Source: Deinandra increscens subsp. villosa
Taxonomy: Eukaryota > Streptophyta > Magnoliopsida > Asterales > Asteraceae
Reading direction: 5' to 3'
DNA length: 64,000 bases
NCBI GenBank assembly: GCA_039602395.1
Contig: JBCNJP010000013.1
Coordinates: forward strand, 25,051,255-25,115,254
Part shown: positions 58,067-64,000 of the stretch, piece after piece
How positions within the stretch are numbered: position 1 is the first letter of the stretch
How the letters are laid out: every line of letters starts with the position of its first letter
Notes under the pieces: model-generated
The model's database searches: none
What the model was told of the DNA's origin: nothing
The model's input: the letters and a program-made list of their open reading frames with translations, nothing else
Made by a program: the position numbers and the translations under genes

Positions 58067-61000
58067 TTAGTCGCGTTGGGATCGACCCGAATCAACAGCG
58101 TCGGGTCGCCCGGTGTCTTCCACAAAGTCCTTGTTGGCCTTGGAAATAACTTTTGGTTTCCAAATTTGTAAAAGTTTAAATTTTTGATCGGAACCCGAAT
58201 CAGATTCAACCGACGTACTTGATTTAGACCAAGACGATTTACGAGTTGATTTAATCTTTGGGGACCATGGTTCATCAAAAATTTGACCGTCGTTATCCAC
58301 ATATTTGGCAGTTTTGTGGATAAATGCAGTCGTCGGACAATCAGTAGCTAGATGTCCCGGTTGACGACATACATAACAAAGTCGTTCTCTAAAATTGTTT
58401 AAAAATTGTTTTGATTTATGAGAATCAGATGACTGTTTAGAATGAAAGTTATCAAAGAAACCATCAGAAGAATCATACCTAGGAGATGGACTCCTTGAAG
58501 ATGAAGATCTTCAAGAATAATAAGAAAATTCCTTCTGAGATGGTGATTTCTTTGCAACTTTTGTCTTAGGAACCTGCTCAGCCTTCACTGATTTCTTTGC
58601 TTGAACCGGTTCTTCCAACACTTTGTAACCTAAACCTTTGTGTTTAGATCCTTGAGTTTTTTAAGAATTTGACAAAGAACCCAAAGCAACTCTTGACTTA
58701 GCATCACTAGTGAATTTGGCTTCGATATCCTTCAGCTTGTTCTTTTCAATCAAAACTTTTTCTTCTTCAGTTGCAAATGAAGAACTTGAAGCAACCTTAT
58801 TAAACACTTTCTCATTTTCCAACAAGACGGACTTTGAAGCAAATTTTGGAGCGTCACCAAAGGGTTTCTCCTTCTTTTTAGACTTGGACTTGTGCTTCTT
58901 GGGTGGAGTAGCAAACTTTGAATAGTCATGCAATTCATTGTTTGGATCAATCTGAGCAGAAGTAACTCCAATCAAATCCACTGGTTGAGGTACCAAGTGA
59001 ATATTTTCTTCCTTAGACTTCTCTGAACTCTGATCCTGCTTGTATAAGAAATTTAGCAATGTCGGTGACAAATTGCAATTCTTAACTTGTCTTTTCAACT
59101 CCAAAATATCCAATTTCAAGTCATTAATTTTCTGTTGACCTTCAAACACCTCTTTTTGTGACTTGATGAATTTTATATTGAGATCATCATACTCATAAGT
59201 TTGTAACTTCCTGATCTCACATTCAGCATATAATTCTTCAAGTACATTTTCTCTCTTTTGTTTGTAGATCTCAACATCTTTTGTTAACACTTCATTCTTG
59301 TCTCTGTAAAGAATATTTTCATCTTGAAGCATAGAGATCTTATTTTGAAGCTTCTCAACAGTAACAATAGTTTTAGCAATAAGAGCAGTAGCCTCTTCAT
59401 ATTTTTGCTGAACCGGATAACTCTTCTCAAACAGATTCTCAAAATCTTGAGCTGCGTCTAACGCTTCAGCTTTGGCTTTCTCACACTCTTCAGCCAATTG
59501 AGCCTTTTCCTTCAAAACATCTTCATGAACATGACCCAACTCATAATACTTCTTTTGAAAATTCTCCAACTCTTCCTTTAACACCACAATTTCTTCAGTT
59601 GAAATTTGGCGACGTTGTTCAAAACTTGCAATTTCCTTGAACAACTTCTCACATTTATAACATTTAAATTCGTCATCTTTTGAACTCTTAGAAGTCTTAG
59701 GTAATTCTTATTGAACCAAAGATACACTTGAAGAAGAATCAGACTCAGTTAAAAAACTGTCATCATCAGCATGTTGAATAGTTAAAGCAATTGAGATTGG
59801 AGTATGATTCTTTTTAATTGCTGAATCTGCATTCCAAGCAAATTCATTTGAATGTACAAATGTATCAGTCCAATCATGAACAAGAGTAGCAGATTTCTTC
59901 TCAACCTTTTCTGCTTCATTTGATGGATGAAAAACTAAATGTGCATGTTGACCAGTTTTCAATTTACTATCCGCAGAACTTGGACATTCTCGAGCAAATT
60001 GACCATAAACTGAACACTTATAACATTTCACCTTAGACTTGTCCAAACCATTTTTTCCCTCCTGATTCAGTCTCTTCTTACCAGTTCTATTGAAAAATTT
60101 CTTTGTTCTTCAAACCAACATAGCATACTTCCAATTTAGATCCATTTCCTCTAAATGATCATAATCAATCTGATCGTAATCTTCATTTGCTAACTCAGCA
60201 TTACTCACAACACCAGTGATAACACCAAAGTATGAAGATACCAATGCAGACATCAACGCATTATAATCATCGACAGTTTGAACAGACAATGCACTTTGAG
60301 TTAAAGAACTAGGAATTGACACAGTATAACCAGTAGATGAATAACTTGGAGTTTCAGATTTACCTGCCAGAAATGCTGTAGGAGGTACAAAACTAAGAAT
60401 ATTAGACTTCCCAGCATTCAAAGTTGAATCATTGTTGCCATAATACACCGCAGGATTCTGAATTTGTTCAGGAAGTGACTTGTTTACTTTTAACTCCATA
60501 TCCCTAGCTTGGATTCTTTGAATCAGATCATTAAAAGACAACTTTGGATAATCCTTATCATTAGTAATCATCATCACATAATTTTCCCACTTTTCTGGTA
60601 GAGCTTCCATGATCTTTTCTTTCTTATCAGCTTCATCTTTTGTGAGATTCACCAACTTCATTTCACTCATTAAATGTGCAAATCTTGCAATTAGATTTGG
60701 AATCGATTCATTTTGATAATGCTTGAAACTATCGAATTCCTTCTTCAACACCTTTTGTCGACTTTTCTTGTACTGGTCATTACCTTCACATCGCTCTTCT
60801 GGAGCATCCCACAAACTCTTTGCGGTATAGTTGCTTGAAAATTGATGTAGTAAATCAGTAGGCAATGCCATTGTTAAAGTGCCATAAGCCTTTTTCTCAA
60901 CTTGATAGCTTTCTTTTGTTCACCGGAAAGCTTCCTTTGAAGAATTGGTTCCCCGTCCTCACCTTTAGGATATGTATATGGTTCAGAATATGATAACCAC

Positions 61001-61182
61001 ATATCGATATCATTTGCCGAAACATATGCTTCAAATCGTGTCATCCAACTATGATAATCTTCCAATTTGATTAATTTGGGAACTTTCTGACTTGTTCTAA
61101 TTTCATTATCATAGTTAATCATTGTTTGCATCGTTGCCTGAACCGAATTTTGAATAGCCGCGAACGCTTGAAAATCGGACAT
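58067..61182 (-). pseudogene. Element H gag, degenerate
   Basis: Starts at 61182 (MSDFQAFAAIQNSVQ). Open pieces are 61182-60874, 60871-60110, 60046-59708, 59644-58661 (coiled coil, then Lys-rich region) and, after a stop and a broken stretch, 58300-58067. The first knuckle reads CYKCSVYGQFAREC, with the zinc-binding His replaced by Gln. The second, CYVCRQPGHLATDC (about 58330-58380), is intact. The C-terminal end KDFVEDTGRPDAVDSG is shared with F. The frame breaks are small indels, so the copy is recently inactivated. Confidence 0.87.
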
Positions 61183-61693
61183 TTTCGAAAAACTGTTTCT
61201 TGTTCACTCCGAACCTCGTCCAAACCTCCTCCGAACTATCTCCGAATCTAGTCCGAACTTAGCTACGCCGAACTCTCTCCGAACCTGACCTTCGAAAGAA
61301 CAAATCAACAGTAACTCCGAACTTGCTCCGAATGACCACCGAACTCTCTCCGAATCTAGACCGATCTCTCACCGAACCTAGCTAAAGACTGAGCTCCGTC
61401 CGAAACTCGAGTTCGGAGCGGTTACTCCGAAGTTGTCCGAACCTCAGACGAGACAGATTTCACTCGACGTCATTTTCTCGATTTTTAACGTTTTTTACTG
61501 GAGTTTTCGACAGACTTTCAAGCAAACTTGATAGAAACAACTCAGGAATGAATTTTGAATGAAAAACACACTCGAAACAATCAAGCGAACTCAAAAATGA
61601 TTGACATTTTCGCAAAAACGAAACTTCAAACTCAAAACTCCGAAAAACACTAATTTCCAACTAGTAGAGCAAACCAAATGCTCTGATACCACT
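61183..61693 (-). other. Element H leader with CCGAAC words and primer-binding site
   Basis: Non-coding. CCGAAC/CCGAAT words are repeated more than fifteen times at 61208-61442. The minus strand AGTGGTATCAGAGC primer-binding site is at about 61680-61693. Confidence 0.82.
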
Positions 61694-62023
61694 TGAAATT
61701 GCTTGAACGTGTGGATCTTCTACTTAGCCGTAATGAAATCAATGTAAACGTGTAAAACACAGAGAGTAAATACAAATGAGACTTGTATTAACCACAGAGA
61801 TTCACAGAGTACACTCAGAGAATATATGACACGGAAGCTTGACAATTCTATACAAGATGATCTATTTATATAGGCTGAAATACGATTGGCCGAACCTCAA
61901 GTTCGGCCACAAGTTCGGAGCTGTCCGAACTCCAGGTTCACTGGGAGTTCGGACTTCAGCATCCTTGTGTGATCCCTCTTGTATTCAATACTTCACATGA
62001 CGATTAGGAACCGTGTATCAACA
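61694..62023 (-). repeat. Element H 5' LTR (330 bp)
   Basis: Same length as the left LTR; ends GTATCAACA, then GACCG. Confidence 0.93.
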
Positions 62024-62210
62024 GACCGAAAATGGGAATGGGTTAAAAAGGGAACCGTAATAGATTTAGTACATTTGGATGTATATTTTGGTGCATAAGA
62101 CCTAGCCATGACCTTGTGTTTGTTTGTGGTGAATGTTTATAGTTGTATTATGTATTTAATTACTAGAAAAATGTATTAGGATTCTTTTTGTAAAAGGAAG
62201 ATGCACCAGA

Positions 62211-62377
62211 GGAATATATATCCTGAGTAGAGGATTCTTCCTCCACTGATATATCCTGAGCAGGGGAGTTTTCCTCCGCTGAGATATCCAGAGTAGAGGA
62301 TTCTTCCTCCACTGATATATCCCGAGCAGGGGAGTTTTCCTCCGTTGATATATCCTGAACAGAGGATTCTTCCTCCG
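62211..62377 (+). repeat. 33-bp minisatellite with alternating units
   Basis: Five units of 33 bp alternate between a form with GTAGAGGATTCTTCC and a form with GCAGGGGAGTTTTCC, so the higher-order unit is 66 bp. On the minus strand it would read as an acidic 11-residue repeat (DISVEEESSTL / DISAEENSPAQ). Confidence 0.85.
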
Positions 62378-62974
62378 CTGATGCTGGAATGGAGGAAATA
62401 TCCACCGTTGGAGTTTCGAGCTATTTTAGAAGAGCCCTTTCAAGCCCAAAATTGGATAACCAAGACACAATCAAAGAAACAAGACTTGAAGCATTTGGAT
62501 GCGGATTCAAGTGGGAGTTCACCGATACAACAATTGTGTATTTTGTCCCTTAAGAGAGACCTTGGCACACTTGTTTTGGCTAACAAGTGTTGTCATTAGT
62601 TGGCTATGGCTATGCACCTATATTTTATGCTTGTGTGGCTGTTTATTTTGATGTTTGGATGATATGTCGATATGCATGCTAAAACAAACTAATAAACATT
62701 CACAAGCTAAAACCGGTTCTTAAAATCGTCATTAACAAGGAGCTAATAAAATGGGTTTTATTAACAGTTAATGATTTACTAACAAAATGGGTTTTATTAA
62801 AAGAACCATGTAATTGAAATTTCAACAACACTAAGGTACCATACATTTGAATGCATGTGAATTGCATGGTACATAGAGTTTTCTAAACTAAAATTTTGAA
62901 AACTAAAACGACCCCTTTAAAAAAGTTTAAACGCCATCCTTTTATACAGCACTTGATTCACTTGGGAACTCTTT

Positions 62975-63289
62975 GTGGGATAAAGGTCACCTAACTACAT
63001 TGAGGGAACTAGTATAATTAAGGTATATTTATTATACTTGTGGGATAAAGGTCACCTAACCGCTCGTATGTTTAAATGTACACGTGTGTATAAGTAGGAC
63101 AACTTGATTTGGGGACCATGTGAATAGGGTCACTGAAGCATGGGGAACCAGAGGCGTTGATGGGATTAAACATGCCAACTAAACATAAGATGTTTAATCG
63201 ATCCCATACTACTAGAAGTTGCAAAGAGCTGCAATTGTCAAACGTTGACTACCTTGTTAATTTAAGGCGTGGGATAAAGGTCACCTAAC
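62975..63289 (+). repeat. Three copies of a 21-bp word in element I leader
   Basis: The word begins GTGGGATAAAGG and ends TCACCTAAC, identical at 62975-62995, 63040-63060 and 63269-63289. The surrounding DNA is unrelated, so the word itself is repeated rather than a larger segment. Confidence 0.88.
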
Positions 63290-63425
63290 CACAACTTAAA
63301 TGTAACGTTGGATTCTAGGTTTTAATTTATTAATTGTCTACGAGACATAAAAGGGTATTAATTAAATTAAAAAGGTTTATATTGATATCGAAGATACTTA
63401 ATAAGAACTTTGTTAAATTTTGTAG

Positions 63426-64000
63426 ATGGCCAATAATAATGAAATCATCCCCGCCACAAACGTCCATAACCTATCACTAAGATCCATCTTAGACAAGAAT
63501 CGTCTCAACCAAGACAACTTTGTGGATTGGTACCGCAACTTGAGAATTGTTCTCAAACAAGAAAAGAAGTCTTATGTGTTGGACGATCCTATCCCCGACG
63601 AACCCGATGTCGAAGACATTGAGGCTTATGCCGATTGGGTGAAGTACACCGAGGACTCCGTCCAAGTTTCATGCCTCATGCTAGCAAGTATGATCCCCGA
63701 GATTCAAAAGGATTTAGAGAATCATGGGGCATATGAAATGATATGCCAATTGAAGGAAATGTTCCAACAAAAGGCAAGGACCGAGCGCTTCGAAACGGTT
63801 CGAGCACTCCATGCATGTCGTATGGACGAGTCACAAACGGTTTTATCTTATGTTCTTAAGATGAAGAGTCTCATTGATCGTCTTGAAAGGCTCAATTGTC
63901 CCGTTTCAAAAGAGTTGGCTACGGATTTGATCCTCAACTCTTTCTCAAAGAAGTTTTACACTTTTGTATTGAATTACAATATGAATGGTTGGGAGAAGAC
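63426..64000 (+). CDS. Element I gag, N-terminal part (runs off the window)
   Basis: An uninterrupted frame of 191 codons from MANNNEIIPATNVHNLS. The signature LNQDNFVDWYRNLRIVLKQE is at about residues 27-46. A UBN2-like core follows (EMICQLKEMFQQKARTERFE, LSYVLKMKSLIDRLERLNCP). The start is the first ATG after a stop-rich leader and matches the N-terminal position of other copia gags. It is the same lineage as the gag of element G (LNGSNFNDWYRQLRIVL). No stop is seen before the edge. Confidence 0.87.
   Translation, partial: MANNNEIIPATNVHNLSLRSILDKNRLNQDNFVDWYRNLRIVLKQEKKSYVLDDPIPDEPDVEDIEAYADWVKYTEDSVQVSCLMLASMIPEIQKDLENHGAYEMICQLKEMFQQKARTERFETVRALHACRMDESQTVLSYVLKMKSLIDRLERLNCPVSKELATDLILNSFSKKFYTFVLNYNMNGWEK

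Larger units (their letters stand above)
56180..62023 (-). mobile_element. Element H: gag-only copia-type retrotransposon, TSD GACCG
   Basis: 330-bp LTRs at 56180-56509 and 61694-62023 differ at about a dozen positions by eye. GACCG is duplicated at 56175-56179 and 62024-62028. The internal layout equals that of F: leader with CCGAAC words, long gag, 3' non-coding DNA with three hairpins, no pol. It is closer to F than to E in gag sequence. Confidence 0.94.
62024..63425 (+). other. Element I leader, second part
   Basis: 1.4 kb between the H insertion and the gag start. It holds a 33-bp minisatellite (about 62211-62377) and three exact copies of a 21-bp word (62975-62995, 63040-63060, 63269-63289). 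I see no certain gene. Open frames across the minisatellite exist on both strands because the unit length is a multiple of three. Confidence 0.7.
54936..64000 (+). mobile_element. Copia element I (plus strand), runs past the window end, host of element H
   Basis: The 5' LTR 54936-55936 has inverted ends TGTTGGA/TCCAACA. It is followed by a primer-binding-like site, a leader (split by element H) and a gag start at 63426. It lies inside element D in opposite orientation to it. The gag resembles that of element G. Confidence 0.88.

Overview
The window looks like repeat-dense nuclear DNA of a flowering plant. It consists almost entirely of nested LTR retrotransposons, and I see no ordinary cellular gene and no bacterial feature. 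The repeated TGGTATCAGAGC-type primer-binding sites match plant initiator Met-tRNA. The extended copia gags and the extra ORF of element D resemble, from memory, predicted proteins common in Asteraceae (lettuce/tansy group). That family assignment is an inference.

Layout, left part. A Tat-lineage Ty3/gypsy element on the minus strand (20095-27552: gag, PR, RT, RNase H, second RNase H, integrase) carries an intron-containing antisense pseudogene beyond its integrase. It is interrupted at 20094 by copia element B (gag, leader and 5' LTR visible). B is interrupted at 16545 by copia element A (5' LTR, gag, PR, start of integrase). A is interrupted twice: by N1, a complete pol-less element at 7419-11216 (TSD TGAAG), and by a large-LTR non-autonomous gypsy derivative at 1-6631 on the plus strand.

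Layout, right part. A 500-bp assembly gap (27553-28052) separates the Tat element from copia element D (28053-54935, minus strand; pol plus a third ORF downstream of pol). D is interrupted by element G (30142-43780, TSD TACAT), by element E (48631-54312, TSD AAATT) and by the plus-strand element I (54936 to beyond the window end). G contains element F (33342-39205, TSD AGGTT). I contains element H (56180-62023, TSD GACCG) in its leader.

E, F and H are one family of about 5.7-5.9 kb that keeps an unusually long gag (two zinc knuckles around a coiled coil) but has no protease, integrase or reverse transcriptase. They match the TR-GAG type of non-autonomous element and must be moved in trans. 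Their 3' non-coding region holds the most interesting signal: three successive hairpins, conserved in all three copies, whose arms vary in a compensated way. Each element family also carries its own short iterated and often palindromic word in LTR, leader or linker DNA, reminiscent of the iterated palindromes known from Sireviruses.

Almost every coding region has stops or frameshifts. The clearest open frames are the F gag N-terminal 736 codons, the G gag, and the partial I gag at the right edge.
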